In this document: positions 16,922 to 25,942 of the stretch, piece after piece
Layout of the letters: the number at the start of each line of letters is the position of its first letter
Numbering within the stretch: the first letter of the stretch is position 1
Assembly: GCF_019602855.1 (NCBI RefSeq)
Contig: NZ_CP080767.1
Coordinates: 1,736,001 to 1,800,000, forward strand
DNA: 64,000 nucleotides
Reading direction: 5' to 3'
Source of the DNA: Cupriavidus pinatubonensis
Lineage (GTDB): Bacteria; Pseudomonadota; Gammaproteobacteria; Burkholderiales; Burkholderiaceae
The notes under the pieces: model-generated
What the model saw: only the letters and a program-made list of their open reading frames with translations
What the model was told of the DNA's origin: nothing
The model's database searches: none
Translations under genes and position numbers: made by a program

Positions 16922-17716
16922 TCAGTAGGACTGCAGGCGCGCGGAAATCCGCATCGCCGCGGCCACGGTCATGTCGATCAGCGCGGTCTCACGCCCTTGC
17001 CGTCGGGTGGCCGGCACCATCAGCGTGATGGAGCCCAGCGCATCCGTCTTGCCGCGCCGCGAGAAGAGCGGGGCGCTCACGCCCCACACGCCCGGATCCA
17101 CGGCGCCCTCGCTGACGGCGTAGCCGGTCTCGCGAATGGCGGCGAGTTCGGCCAGCAGACGTTCGGCTTCGGCCGGCTCGCACTGGGCACGTACGACGCG
17201 CTCGCGCGCTTCGTCCCGCATGAAGGCGAGCAGCGACATGGCCGACGCACCGGTGCGCAACGGCACGCCGCGGCCTTTCTCGAACGAGCAACGCAGCGAC
17301 TGGCGGCTCTCGACCATTTCAAGGCAGACGACGTGATCCTTCACGGCAACGACCAGGCCCACGCTTTCATCGGATTGCTGCGCGAGCAGCCGCATGTCCG
17401 GCAAGGCTTCGCGGGCCAGGTGGGAGGCCATGTCAAAGCCGAGCGCCAGTTGCAGGCTGATTGGGCCCGGTGCGTATTCGCCGTCGGACTCCAGCACAAA
17501 ACCCCAGCGCTTGAGCATCATCAATTGCCGGTAGAGCGTGCTTTTGGGGAGTCCGGTCGTGGCAACGAGTTCGCGCACGGTGATCGGCGCGCCGTGCTGG
17601 GCGAGCGTCGCCAGCACGAACAGCACACGATCGGCGCCGCCCGCGGGCTGGGCGGATTCGGCGGACGTGGAAGGCGCGGGATTCATGGCGCCGGGCTTAT
17701 CGACAGCATTCAACAT
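16922..17716 (-). CDS. IclR-family transcriptional regulator
   Basis: About 264 residues. An N-terminal winged helix spans roughly residues 25-85 (ADRVLFVLATLAQHGAPITVRELVATTGLPKSTLYRQLMMLKRWGFV) and the IclR effector domain follows, with LRCSFEKGRGVPLRTGASAMSLLAFM and a C-terminal LGSITLMVPATR. Starts at 17716 and 17686 are both possible; neither has a good ribosome site, and I chose the longer. It precedes the ABC/hutG operon in the same direction and probably controls it, and may also act on the divergent quinone oxidoreductase gene 400 bases away. Confidence 0.88.
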   Translation of the reverse strand: MLNAVDKPGAMNPAPSTSAESAQPAGGADRVLFVLATLAQHGAPITVRELVATTGLPKSTLYRQLMMLKRWGFVLESDGEYAPGPISLQLALGFDMASHLAREALPDMRLLAQQSDESVGLVVAVKDHVVCLEMVESRQSLRCSFEKGRGVPLRTGASAMSLLAFMRDEARERVVRAQCEPAEAERLLAELAAIRETGYAVSEGAVDPGVWGVSAPLFSRRGKTDALGSITLMVPATRRQGRETALIDMTVAAAMRISARLQSY

Positions 17717-18137
17717 AGGGGCAAAGAATAGGACTTCGTTCCCAAAAATCAAAACTCCAAGTCTCGGGAAATGGGAATAATGAGCTAGGGATAACCCTTA
17801 TATCGTGCAGTTTCGTCGACGAAGCGCCCGGAACGCCGCTGCGATCGGTCACCGCAATACCCTGACCACGCACATCTCCTTCTGTCTGGCGCGAAATCCC
17901 AGCTCGTCCGAAAGCCACACCACCCTTCAGTTCACGCGCACAGCTTGCGCGATGCTAATGCCGACAGACAGCGTCCTCGCGGACCGTCGCTGTCAGAAAA
18001 GGGAAAGCGCCAGACGCATACGGGAAAGCGAAAAGCCGTGTCAGACCCGATGATTCGCCACACAGGTTGACCCTCCGGCAAGCCCGACCGGCAAGCCGCA
18101 GGTGCAATTTCATATTCCACAGAAGACAGGAGACGAC
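17717..18137. other. Non-coding stretch between IclR and quinone oxidoreductase genes
   Basis: 421 bases with no convincing gene; short frames here lack ribosome sites and family patterns. It must hold the divergent promoters of the two flanking genes. A perfect 12-base palindrome, TTCGTCGACGAA, sits at 17812-17823 and is the only clear structure. Confidence 0.6.
17812..17823. promoter_or_regulatory. 12-base palindrome, candidate IclR operator
   Basis: TTCGTCGACGAA is self-complementary and lies 96 bases upstream of the IclR start in the shared divergent region. IclR proteins bind short palindromes of this size near their own promoters. Assignment is by position only. Confidence 0.28.
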
Positions 18138-19118
18138 ATGGCGAAAGTCGTTAGGATTCACGAAACGGGCGGCCCCGAAGTCCTTCGGTTTGAAGACACG
18201 ACGGTGGGCGAGCCGGGACCGGGAGAGGTCCGCGTGCGTCACGTGGCCGTCGGGCTGAACTTTGCCGACACCTACTTTCGCAGCGGCATGTATCAGGTTC
18301 CGCTGCCCAGCGGCATCGGCAATGAAGCCGCCGGCTTGATCGAGGCCGTCGGGCCCGGCGTCACGCACCTGTCGGTTGGCGACCGCGTGACTTACACGGG
18401 CTTTACCAACACGCTGGGCGCATACAGCACCGAGCGCCTGATTGCCGCCGCACCGCTGATCAAGCTGCCGCCTGAGATCAGTTGTGAAGTCGCCGCGGCA
18501 ATGACCATGCGAGGCTTGTCGGCCTCGTATTTGATGCGCCGGATCTGGCCGTTCAAGGCGGGCGACACCATCCTGCTGCATGCCGCGGCGGGTGGTGCCG
18601 GCCTGATCATTTCGCAGTGGGCCAAGCTGCTGGGTCTGAACGTGATCGGAACGGTATCCACCGATGCCAAGGCGGAAGTGGCGCGCGCCCATGGCTGCGA
18701 TCACACGATCAACTACAGCCATGAGGACGTGGCCAAGCGCGTGCGCGAACTGACGGATGGCGTGGGCGTATCGGTGGTGTTCGACAGCGTGGGCAAGGAC
18801 ACCTTCATGGCCTCGCTGGATTCTCTCAAGCGCCGTGGCCTGCTGGTGTGCGTCGGGTTTGCCTCGGGCCCGGTCACCGGGTTCGATCCGGCAATCCTGG
18901 CACGCAAAGGTTCGGCATACCTTACGCGCCCGGGCCTTGCCGACTATATCGCCGATCCTGCCGAGAAGGCGGAACTGGTCAATGAACTGTTCGGCCATGT
19001 GGCGGCAGGCCGCATCCGTATCGAGATCAATCAGCGCTATGCGCTAGAGGATGCCGTGCAGGCACACCGGGATCTCGAAGCCCGAAAGACCACCGGATCA
19101 TCGATTTTCGTGATTTGA
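18138..19118 (+). CDS. NADPH:quinone oxidoreductase (zeta-crystallin type MDR)
   Basis: 326 residues of the zinc-free medium-chain dehydrogenase/reductase family. It has the N-terminal GPGEVRVRHVAVGLNFADTYFRSGMY, the segment LPSGIGNEAAGLIEAVGPGV and the Rossmann motif LLHAAAGGAGLIISQWAKLLG at about 150-170. No structural-zinc cysteine quartet is seen, as expected for quinone reductases. AGGAG lies 6 bases before the ATG at 18138. It begins a forward gene set with a BKACE enzyme, a Bug receptor and a porin, so it may reduce an enone intermediate of that pathway. Confidence 0.9.
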   Translation: MAKVVRIHETGGPEVLRFEDTTVGEPGPGEVRVRHVAVGLNFADTYFRSGMYQVPLPSGIGNEAAGLIEAVGPGVTHLSVGDRVTYTGFTNTLGAYSTERLIAAAPLIKLPPEISCEVAAAMTMRGLSASYLMRRIWPFKAGDTILLHAAAGGAGLIISQWAKLLGLNVIGTVSTDAKAEVARAHGCDHTINYSHEDVAKRVRELTDGVGVSVVFDSVGKDTFMASLDSLKRRGLLVCVGFASGPVTGFDPAILARKGSAYLTRPGLADYIADPAEKAELVNELFGHVAAGRIRIEINQRYALEDAVQAHRDLEARKTTGSSIFVI

Positions 19119-19191
19119 CAGATCCCTCCGGCGAAATTCTCTTCTCTGGTTCGACGCTTGATCGTCTCCATTATTCTGGATATCCAATACC

Positions 19192-20262
19192 ATGCATTTC
19201 CTTGACGGCCACCTGTACCCCGAAAACCAGCAACCGCTGATCATCACCGCCGCTCCCTACGCGCCGGGCTGGATCCCGGAGGACTTCCCGGAAGATATCC
19301 CTGTCACCATGGAGGACCAGATCCAGAAGGCGGTGGATTGCTACGAAGCCGGTGCACGGGTGCTGCACTTGCATGTGCGCGAAGCCAACGGCAAAGGCAG
19401 CAAGCGCCTGTCCAAGTTCAATGAGCTGATCGCCGGCGTACGTGAAGCCTGCCCCGAGATGGTCATCCAGGTCGGGGGCTCGATCAGCTTCGCGCCTGAA
19501 GAGGGCCAGGGCGCCAAATGGCTTAGCGATGACACGCGCCATATGCTCGCCGAGCTGGATCCGAAGCCGGACCAGGTGACGGTGACCGTCAACACCTCGC
19601 AGATGAATGTGACGGAACACGCAGGTATCGATGATTTCCGCGGGGTGTCGCGGGGCTTCCCGGAGTACTACAACACGTACAAGGACATGGTCGTGCCCTC
19701 GACTCCCAGTTGGTACGAGGAGCACGTTAAACGACTGTCGGCAGCCGGAATCCAGAGCGCGTTTCAGTGCTACAACATCAATAGCTTTGAAACGGTTGAG
19801 CGAATGATGCGCCGCGGCGTCTACAAAGGTCCGCTGGTCATGAACTGGGTGGCCATCAGCGGCGGCATGGACCAGGCGAACATCTTCAACCTGGCAAACA
19901 TGCTGCGTGCTGTGCCTGATGGCGCGGTGCTCACGGTGGAAAGTTCGGTACTCAATGTCCTCCCCATCAACATGATCGGGATGGCTTTGGGCCTGCATGT
20001 TCGTTGCGGCATCGAGGACGTACTCTGGAACCAGACCCGCACCGGCAAGATGAGCACCGTCGAGCAGATCAAGCAGTTGGTGCGCATCGCCGGTGAATTC
20101 GGCCGCCCCATCGCGACTGCACAGCAAACGCGTGAGATCCTGAAGCTTGACGTGTTCTACGACACCGTGGAAGAGACGCTCCAGGCCAATGGCTTCACGC
20201 CGAATCGCAACGGTGGCCATCAGGGCTTTCTCAAGAAGTTCGAGATTACTCGCGGCGACTAA
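19192..20262 (+). CDS. DUF849 beta-keto acid cleavage enzyme (BKACE), first copy
   Basis: 356 residues, longer than the usual 275-310 of the family, with extra N-terminal and C-terminal segments. The TIM-barrel zinc motif is GARVLHLHVREANGKGSKRLSKF (HxH at about 59-61), the middle strand is MVIQVGGSIS and a late strand carries HVRCGIEDVLWNQT, whose RCGIED matches the (V/C)R(V/T/C)GLED signature of BKACEs. These enzymes condense a beta-keto acid with acetyl-CoA, giving acetoacetate and a new CoA ester. The substrate is unknown and cannot be inferred from these residues. It follows the quinone oxidoreductase by 73 bases. Confidence 0.9.
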   Translation: MHFLDGHLYPENQQPLIITAAPYAPGWIPEDFPEDIPVTMEDQIQKAVDCYEAGARVLHLHVREANGKGSKRLSKFNELIAGVREACPEMVIQVGGSISFAPEEGQGAKWLSDDTRHMLAELDPKPDQVTVTVNTSQMNVTEHAGIDDFRGVSRGFPEYYNTYKDMVVPSTPSWYEEHVKRLSAAGIQSAFQCYNINSFETVERMMRRGVYKGPLVMNWVAISGGMDQANIFNLANMLRAVPDGAVLTVESSVLNVLPINMIGMALGLHVRCGIEDVLWNQTRTGKMSTVEQIKQLVRIAGEFGRPIATAQQTREILKLDVFYDTVEETLQANGFTPNRNGGHQGFLKKFEITRGD

Positions 20263-20321
20263 TCAGCGGACGCTTGCAGTCCTTCAACGGTTCACACGTC
20301 CCTTTCTTGCTGAGCTTCGCG

Positions 20322-20374
20322 TTGGCGTTGCTCTGCCTCATTAGGCGGCGTGGCGTTCGTCATTGGCGTTGCTC
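20322..20374 (+). repeat. 12-base direct repeat upstream of a Bug receptor gene
   Basis: TTGGCGTTGCTC occurs at 20322-20333 and again at 20363-20374, 41 bases apart, in the leader between the BKACE and Bug genes. The spacing of about four helical turns would suit a regulator contacting both, but the repeat may be accidental. Confidence 0.4.
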
Positions 20375-20449
20375 CACTGCCATGCCGATGCACATGGAAG
20401 GCACACAGGCCGAGCGATCGGCCACAGAACAATGATATGGAGGGTGACA

Positions 20450-21442
20450 ATGATATTTCGAATGCAAAAGCCGCTTGCGGCCACGCTGGGCACGGTAGCG
20501 CTTGTGGCATTGTGCGCATCCGCGCCGGCGCGCGCGGAAGATGCGTGGCCCGCGCGCCCCATTCAGATGGTCGTCGCCTCATCGGCAGGCTCGGGAACCG
20601 ATTCCCTGGCACGCCTGATGGCGCAACGGTTGTCGGTGGCCCTGAAGCAGCCGGTCGTCGTTGACAACCGGCCGGGCGGCAGTGGCGTGGTCGGGACCAA
20701 CGTTGTCGTCAAGGCGCCGTCCGACGGATACACGCTGCTTTACACCACGGCATCGAACATGGTCATCGCCCCGGCCGTGTTGAAGACCATCCCCTACGAT
20801 CCGAAGAAGAGCCTTGTGCCGATCGCCGAAACGGCGGAGGGTGGGGTAGTGCTGCTGGTGAGCAACGATCTGCCGGTGCACAACCTGCCGGAGCTGATCC
20901 AGTTCCTGAAGGCGAACCCGGACAAGTACGGCTACGCCACGTGGTCCACGGGCTCGTCAGGGCAACTGACGATGGAATGGCTCAAGAAGCAGACCGGTGT
21001 GAAGACCGATCACGTCCCGTACCGGACTTCGAATCAGCTGTTGACCGACCTCGCCTCAGGTGTCGTGAAGATCGGCTGGACCGATCCGGGCGCGCCCATT
21101 CCGTTCCTGCGTTCCGGCAAGGTCCGCGCCATCGCGATTGCCGGCAATGCGCGCGCGCCGCAACTGCCTGATGTCAAAACCATGGGGGAACAGGGCTACA
21201 AGTTCGACGCGGTGGGCTGGTTCGGCGTCTTCGCACCGGCGGGGACCAGTCCGGCAATCCTGAAGCGGCTGGCGGATGAGATCAGCAAGGTCCAGAAGTC
21301 TCCCGACGTCGCCACCACGATGAAAACCATGAACTTCGGGCCGCCCCCTTCGAAGACTCCGGAGCAGTTCCGCGACCTGGTCAGTCACGACCTGCAGCTC
21401 TGGTCGAAGATCGCGACCGATGCGGGCATTCAGATCGATTAA
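20450..21442 (+). CDS. Bug/TctC-family periplasmic substrate-binding protein
   Basis: 330 residues with a signal peptide (cleavage after ARA near residue 29) followed by the tripartite tricarboxylate receptor fold: WPARPIQMVVASSAGSGTDSLARLMAQRLS, PVVVDNRPGGSGVVGTNVV, and later TDHVPYRTSNQLLTDLASG. The ATG at 20450 follows GGAGGG by 6 bases. Such proteins bind carboxylates in the periplasm. No TctA or TctB membrane gene is near, as is common for the expanded orphan Bug proteins of Burkholderiales. Its place after a BKACE suggests the ligand is the pathway's acid substrate. Confidence 0.92.
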   Translation: MIFRMQKPLAATLGTVALVALCASAPARAEDAWPARPIQMVVASSAGSGTDSLARLMAQRLSVALKQPVVVDNRPGGSGVVGTNVVVKAPSDGYTLLYTTASNMVIAPAVLKTIPYDPKKSLVPIAETAEGGVVLLVSNDLPVHNLPELIQFLKANPDKYGYATWSTGSSGQLTMEWLKKQTGVKTDHVPYRTSNQLLTDLASGVVKIGWTDPGAPIPFLRSGKVRAIAIAGNARAPQLPDVKTMGEQGYKFDAVGWFGVFAPAGTSPAILKRLADEISKVQKSPDVATTMKTMNFGPPPSKTPEQFRDLVSHDLQLWSKIATDAGIQID

Positions 21443-21668
21443 CGCTCTGATTCCGCTGCAGACCCGCAGCAAATTCAAGCTTTAAAACCGGACGAAGCGC
21501 AATCGCTCACCCAAAGGGAGAGGGAACGCGCTCGTCCCTGCAGATGCGCGGCTGTATTGCGCATGGGGGGGAAATCGACCCTCGATTCGCCCCCTCAAAC
21601 GCTTCGACCTCTTGGCATTCGCGCGCCACCGGGTTGAAGACGACAACAATGAACGTGGAGGAGTTCTG

Positions 21669-22829
21669 GTGAAAAGAAAGATTCTTGCCCTGGCTGCTGT
21701 CAGTGCGTGTGGGGCAGCGAGCGCGCAATCCGGCGTGACCTTGTATGGTGTGGCGGATATCAACGTAGAGTACGTCAACCGCGTCGGCGCCGCCGTGCCG
21801 TCGGCCGCCAACGGCTTCCAGTCGGGTGCCGGCCATAGCGTCGTCCGCGAGAATTCCGGCGGGTACTCCGGCTCGCGTTGGGGGCTTCGCGGCACGGAGG
21901 ATCTGGGCGCCGGAATGAAGTCCATCTTCGTCCTGGAAAGCGGCTTCAATCTCGATAGTGGCGCGTCGCAGCAGGGCGGGCGTTTGTTTGGTCGCCAGGC
22001 CTTTGTGGGTCTTAGCTCCGAATATGGTCAGCTCACCTTCGGCCGGCAATACCATTCGATGTTCTCGACGCTGGCCAACTTCATTCCGGCCCGATATGCG
22101 ACCCAGTATGAACCCGTGGGCGTGATCGCCGGTGCGAATTTCCGCGAGGACAATGCGCTGAAGTACGTCGGCGTGTTCGGCGGCCTCACGGCACAGGCCA
22201 ACATGTCGTTCGGCGTCGGGACGACACTGCCGCAAGTCATCGCAAGCGTTCCGGCCGCCGGCGGCAATGGCGAGGTGCCGGGGCAGTATCGCCGCGACAC
22301 GGCCTATGGTGTTGGCTTGAGCTATCTCGCCGGGCCGTTCGGGGTAGGCGTTGCCTACGATCAATGGAATCCGACGATCGGCACTGGCAGCGGTACCTTC
22401 AAGAAGGCCGCGGTCATGGGCAGCTACGCTTTCAACGCCACGGCGAAAGTCATGGGCGGTTATCGCTGGGGCCAGAACAAGAACCAGAATGGCGGCCTGA
22501 CCATGCGTGACGATTTCTATTGGGTCGGCGGTCAGTACCGGTTCTCTTCTGCACTCGACTTCACGCTCGAGTATGACTATCAGAACGTGAAGAGCCTCGG
22601 CGGCAATACGCACGTTGCCAATCCCTGGCAGGTTGCGCTGATTGCCGACTACACGCTCTCGAAGCGGACAGATATCTATCTGACCATGGCCTATGCCAAG
22701 AACGCCGGCCTGGCGATGGAATCGGCAGCGAGCAACTATGCCACCAGCCTGACAGTCAACAACTACGCGCTGTCCAATGGCCAGAGCTCGATGTTTGGCG
22801 CCGCTGTGGGTATCCGCCACGTGTTCTGA
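21669..22829 (+). CDS. Gram-negative general porin (Burkholderiales OmpC-like)
   Basis: 386 residues with a signal peptide (cleavage SAQ-SGVTLYG near residue 19) and the porin_4 pattern: SGVTLYGVADINVEYVNR, SRWGLRGTEDLGAGMKSIFVLESGFNLDSG, LFGRQAFVGLSSEYGQLTFGRQY, ending in GAAVGIRHVF with the terminal phenylalanine used for barrel assembly. The GTG at 21669 is chosen because GGAGGAG is 6 bases upstream; an ATG at 21612 has none. It forms an outer-membrane trimeric channel and ends the quinone oxidoreductase / BKACE / Bug gene set, 227 bases after the Bug gene. Confidence 0.93.
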   Translation: MKRKILALAAVSACGAASAQSGVTLYGVADINVEYVNRVGAAVPSAANGFQSGAGHSVVRENSGGYSGSRWGLRGTEDLGAGMKSIFVLESGFNLDSGASQQGGRLFGRQAFVGLSSEYGQLTFGRQYHSMFSTLANFIPARYATQYEPVGVIAGANFREDNALKYVGVFGGLTAQANMSFGVGTTLPQVIASVPAAGGNGEVPGQYRRDTAYGVGLSYLAGPFGVGVAYDQWNPTIGTGSGTFKKAAVMGSYAFNATAKVMGGYRWGQNKNQNGGLTMRDDFYWVGGQYRFSSALDFTLEYDYQNVKSLGGNTHVANPWQVALIADYTLSKRTDIYLTMAYAKNAGLAMESAASNYATSLTVNNYALSNGQSSMFGAAVGIRHVF

Positions 22830-22918
22830 AGGCGGCTCTGAAGAGCCATCTGCATGAGTCTCCACCGGAAATGCCGATCTTCAGCCAGCCTGGCACTTTC
22901 CTCGGCACTTCCGGCTTC

Positions 22919-22961
22919 AAAGGTTCGACAGGTAGCCCCTGTGGAACCTTTGTCTTTTTTT
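22919..22961 (+). terminator. Rho-independent terminator after the porin gene
   Basis: Two 14-base arms (AAAGGTTCGACAGG and CCTGTGGAACCTTT, one mismatch) around a 5-base loop are followed by GTC and a run of seven T. It lies 90 bases after the porin stop and is a clear intrinsic terminator, probably ending the 18.1-22.8 kb gene set. Confidence 0.85.
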
Positions 22962-23094
22962 AATAAGCGAATGTCTGGGGAATGCGCGTCTGGGGTCCGC
23001 TTTAGACGAACCAAAAATGAACGAAGCGGCGCAGCGCTATGATTGCGCCTCTCCGTAATGCTTTGGTGGGTGACGACGCCTTGTGAAAGGCCGC

Positions 23095-23841
23095 TTACGC
23101 GGCAGTCTTCCCGCCGTTGACGTGAAGGATCTGGCCCGTGATGTACGTCGCTTGCTCGGAGGCCAGGAAGAGGATTGCATCGGCCACTTCCTCCGGCGTG
23201 CCGACGCGTCCTGCGGGAATCGTTGCCGCGACCGACGCTACCCGATCGGTGCCGCCCGCAATGCGCTCGAGCATGCCGGTTTCAATCGGGCCGGGCGCCA
23301 CGGCATTGACGCGGACATTCGATTGGATGGCATCGAGCGCCGCCGACTTGGTCAGGCCCTCGACCGCGTGCTTGCTGGCCACGTACATCGGATTGCGCGG
23401 ATTGCCGCGGCTGCCCATCGTGGACGAGAGATTGACAATCGACCCACGCTTTTGCGAGATCATTGCTTGCAGCTCGTGCTTCATGCAGAGGAACGTGCCA
23501 AGGACATTCGCATTGAACGTCGTCGTGTACGACTCGACGGTCTGCTCGACGATCGACCCCGGTGTTCCTTCCGTCCCGGCACTGTTCACGGCGATATCGA
23601 GCGATCCAAAGCGTTCGATGGCATGCCTGACAAGACGGATGACATCGCCCTCAAGGCTGATGTCGGCCGCGAGGAAGTCTGCTTCGGCGCCCATTTGCCG
23701 GAGTTCCGAAACGAGCGCGTCTCCGGCCGTGGCGTTTCGCCCGGAGCAGACCAGCCGCGCGCCTTTGGCTGCGAAGGCAAGCGCCGTCGCGCGGCCGATG
23801 CCTGCGGTTGCACCGGTGATCAGGACAACAGGATGAGACAT
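23095..23841 (-). CDS. SDR-family oxidoreductase
   Basis: 248 residues, classical SDR. The cofactor motif is ITGATAGIGRATALAFAAKGARLVCSGRN with an arginine after the second strand that favours NADP(H); NSAG, a catalytic serine in NLSSTMGSRG, and YVASK follow, and the C-terminus ends in GQILHVNGGKTA. It lies 42 bases behind a BKACE gene on the same strand, so the two likely act on linked intermediates, for example oxidation of a hydroxy acid to the beta-keto acid cleaved by the BKACE (inference). Confidence 0.92.
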   Translation of the reverse strand: MSHPVVLITGATAGIGRATALAFAAKGARLVCSGRNATAGDALVSELRQMGAEADFLAADISLEGDVIRLVRHAIERFGSLDIAVNSAGTEGTPGSIVEQTVESYTTTFNANVLGTFLCMKHELQAMISQKRGSIVNLSSTMGSRGNPRNPMYVASKHAVEGLTKSAALDAIQSNVRVNAVAPGPIETGMLERIAGGTDRVASVAATIPAGRVGTPEEVADAILFLASEQATYITGQILHVNGGKTAA

Positions 23842-23883
23842 GTGGAGTTTCCTACAGTGAGTGAAGAGAAGCGATTCAATGGA

Positions 23884-24819
23884 TCAGAACGCGACAGCGT
23901 CCCGGCCCTTCAGCTGAAGCATGTCGCGGGCTTCGTCCGGCGTGGCTACCTCGAGGTTCAGTGACTTCAGAATGCCGACCACGCGTCTGACCTGGTCGGC
24001 ATTGCTCCTGGACAGCCGGCCCCGGTCTTCCCACAGCGAATCCTCCAGCCCGACGCGAACGTTGCCGCCCATGGCAGCGGCCATCGAGGCAATCGGCATT
24101 TGGCTGCGGCCGGCGCCGAGCACGGACCAGTAATAGTCCTTCCCAAACAGGCGCTCTGCGGTGCGGCGCATATGCATGACGTCGTCGGGGTGCGTGCCGA
24201 TGCCGCCGAGCAGTCCAAATACGGACTGGATGAAGAAAGGCGGCTTGAGGATGCCGCGGTCAATGAAATGCGCAGCGGTATAGAGATGGCTGGTGTCGTA
24301 GCACTCGATCTCGAAGCGCGTGCCGTTGTCGGCGCACGATTCAAGGATGTAGCGGATCTCCTTGAACGTGTTGCGGAAAACGCGGTCTTCGGAGCCCTCG
24401 AGGTAAGGGCGCTCCCAGTCGTACTTGAATGTTTTGTGCCGGGCGATCATCGGATAGAGACCGAAGTTCATCGAGCCCATGTTCAGCGAGGCCACCTCGG
24501 GCTTGAGCTGCAGCGCCGGCTGCAGGCGTTCTTCGACGAGCATGTTGGGAGCGCCGCCCGTCGTGAGATTGATCACAACGTCCGAACGCGCTGCGATCCG
24601 TGGAAGAAACTCGAGGAAAAGCGCGGGATCCTGTGATGGCTGGCCATTCTCCGGCTTGCGCGCATGGAGATGGACGATTGCGGCGCCGGCCTCTGCCGCC
24701 GCAACGGACTCGTCTTCGATGTCCCTGGCGGTAATGGGGAGATGAGGCGACATTGTCGGGGTGTGAATACCGCCCGTCACGGCGCACGTGACGATCACTT
24801 TGTTCTGTGGTGCTGCCAT
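23884..24819 (-). CDS. DUF849 beta-keto acid cleavage enzyme (BKACE), second copy
   Basis: 311 residues, the classical length. Zinc-site motif AAIVHLHARKPENGQPSQDP (HxH near 48-50), NLTTGGAPNM, a glutamate/tyrosine strand EIECYDTSHLY and the late VRVGLEDSLWEDRGRLSRSNADQV match the BKACE signature VxVGLEDN/S. The start at 24819 (MAAPQNKVIVTCAVTGG) fits the family N-terminus; the much longer upstream frame does not. It catalyses acetyl-CoA-dependent cleavage of an unknown beta-keto acid. It heads a two-gene unit with the SDR and is divergent from a TauD-type dioxygenase 217 bases away. Confidence 0.92.
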   Translation of the reverse strand: MAAPQNKVIVTCAVTGGIHTPTMSPHLPITARDIEDESVAAAEAGAAIVHLHARKPENGQPSQDPALFLEFLPRIAARSDVVINLTTGGAPNMLVEERLQPALQLKPEVASLNMGSMNFGLYPMIARHKTFKYDWERPYLEGSEDRVFRNTFKEIRYILESCADNGTRFEIECYDTSHLYTAAHFIDRGILKPPFFIQSVFGLLGGIGTHPDDVMHMRRTAERLFGKDYYWSVLGAGRSQMPIASMAAAMGGNVRVGLEDSLWEDRGRLSRSNADQVRRVVGILKSLNLEVATPDEARDMLQLKGRDAVAF

Positions 24820-25036
24820 GGTAGAGGCCCTTCGCGCTTTGGCTGTGAAATGCACACGTTCGTGCGACGTCCTCATGCTACGAAACATCGCCGTCCCTTG
24901 CCGCAGTTGCGCGCGCAATGTCGCGAATTGGAAAGTCAATGTCCTGAGCAAATAAGCATGGAAGCCTGGAAGGCCAGATACTTGCTCACCAGAAAGTCGG
25001 ACAGACAGAATCAACCGGACTGCAGGAGACATAGCA

Positions 25037-25882
25037 ATGAAGATCAGGCAAATCACCCCGGCCATTGGTGCCGAGATTTCCGGCGTCAACCTTGGCGAGG
25101 GGGCGCGCGATCCGGCACTGTTTGCCGAAATCAAGGCGGCGTTGCTCAAGCACCGCGTGCTCTTCTTTCGCAAGCAGGAGATCACTCGCGCCGATCATGT
25201 GGCCTTCGCAAGCGCTTTCGGCAAGCTCGAAGACCATCCGGTTGTCGGCAGCGTTCCTGATCACCCGGGCCTCGTGAAGGTCTATCGCAGCGACAACCCG
25301 CACAGCTACGAGAACAGCTATCACTGCGACGGCCTGTGGCGTCCCAACCCGGCCATGGGCGCGGTGCTGCGCTGCCTCGAATGTCCGGAGATCGGCGGCG
25401 ACACCATCTGGGTCAACATGGTAAAGGCGTACGATGAACTGCCTGAAGAGATCAAGAGGAAGATCAACGGCCTACGCGCCAGGGCCAGCATCGAACACAG
25501 CTTCGGCGCAGTCATGACGCCTGAAGATCGCGCCAAGCTGGCCCAGGATCATCCTGCGGTGGAGCATCCGGTGGTGCGCACCCATCCGGAGACCGGGGAG
25601 AAGATCCTGTTCGTCGGCGCCTCGTTCACGACGCATTTCACCAACTACAGTACGCCGGACAACGTGCGCCACGGCATCGACAAGTCGCCCGGCGCGTCCC
25701 TCCTGCTCAACTACCTGACTAGCCGCGCCACCATTCCCGAGTACCAGGTGCGCTGGGCCTGGCAGGAGGGCGATGTTGCAGTGTGGGACAACCGCAGCAC
25801 GCAGCACTATGCGGTCAACGACTACTATCCGGCGCCGCGCAAGATGGAGCGCGCGGGAATAGTGGGTGATATCCCATACTGA
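25037..25882 (+). CDS. TauD/TfdA-family Fe(II)/2-oxoglutarate dioxygenase
   Basis: 281 residues. The iron triad is visible as His96 and Asp98 (YHCDGLW) and His257 (STQHYAVNDY), with the 2-oxoglutarate-binding arginine in the following RKMERAG. The N-terminal ITPAIGAEISGVNLGE is characteristic of the TauD family. Members hydroxylate sulfonates, phenoxyacetates or similar compounds, releasing the side group. GGAG lies 9 bases before the ATG. It leads a forward set with an alcohol dehydrogenase and a hydrolase and faces the BKACE/SDR pair. The substrate is not determined. Confidence 0.93.
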   Translation: MKIRQITPAIGAEISGVNLGEGARDPALFAEIKAALLKHRVLFFRKQEITRADHVAFASAFGKLEDHPVVGSVPDHPGLVKVYRSDNPHSYENSYHCDGLWRPNPAMGAVLRCLECPEIGGDTIWVNMVKAYDELPEEIKRKINGLRARASIEHSFGAVMTPEDRAKLAQDHPAVEHPVVRTHPETGEKILFVGASFTTHFTNYSTPDNVRHGIDKSPGASLLLNYLTSRATIPEYQVRWAWQEGDVAVWDNRSTQHYAVNDYYPAPRKMERAGIVGDIPY

Positions 25883-25942
25883 TTCGAAACTGGGCCAGCA
25901 GAACGACTTGATGCGCGCCATGCGCAACGGCACAAGGGCACC

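Noticed and set aside
15383..17731. 782-codon plus-strand frame over the ABC and IclR genes
   Set aside because: It is the antisense shadow of four well-supported minus-strand genes; its translation is histidine and arginine rich with no family pattern.
17786..17800. Short AGGG/CCCT stem near 17.79 kb considered as a terminator
   Set aside because: The stem is only four or five bases with no T tract, and lies upstream of both flanking genes rather than after one.
21507..22865. 452-codon minus-strand frame over the porin gene
   Set aside because: Antisense shadow of the porin, which has a signal peptide, barrel motifs and terminal phenylalanine.
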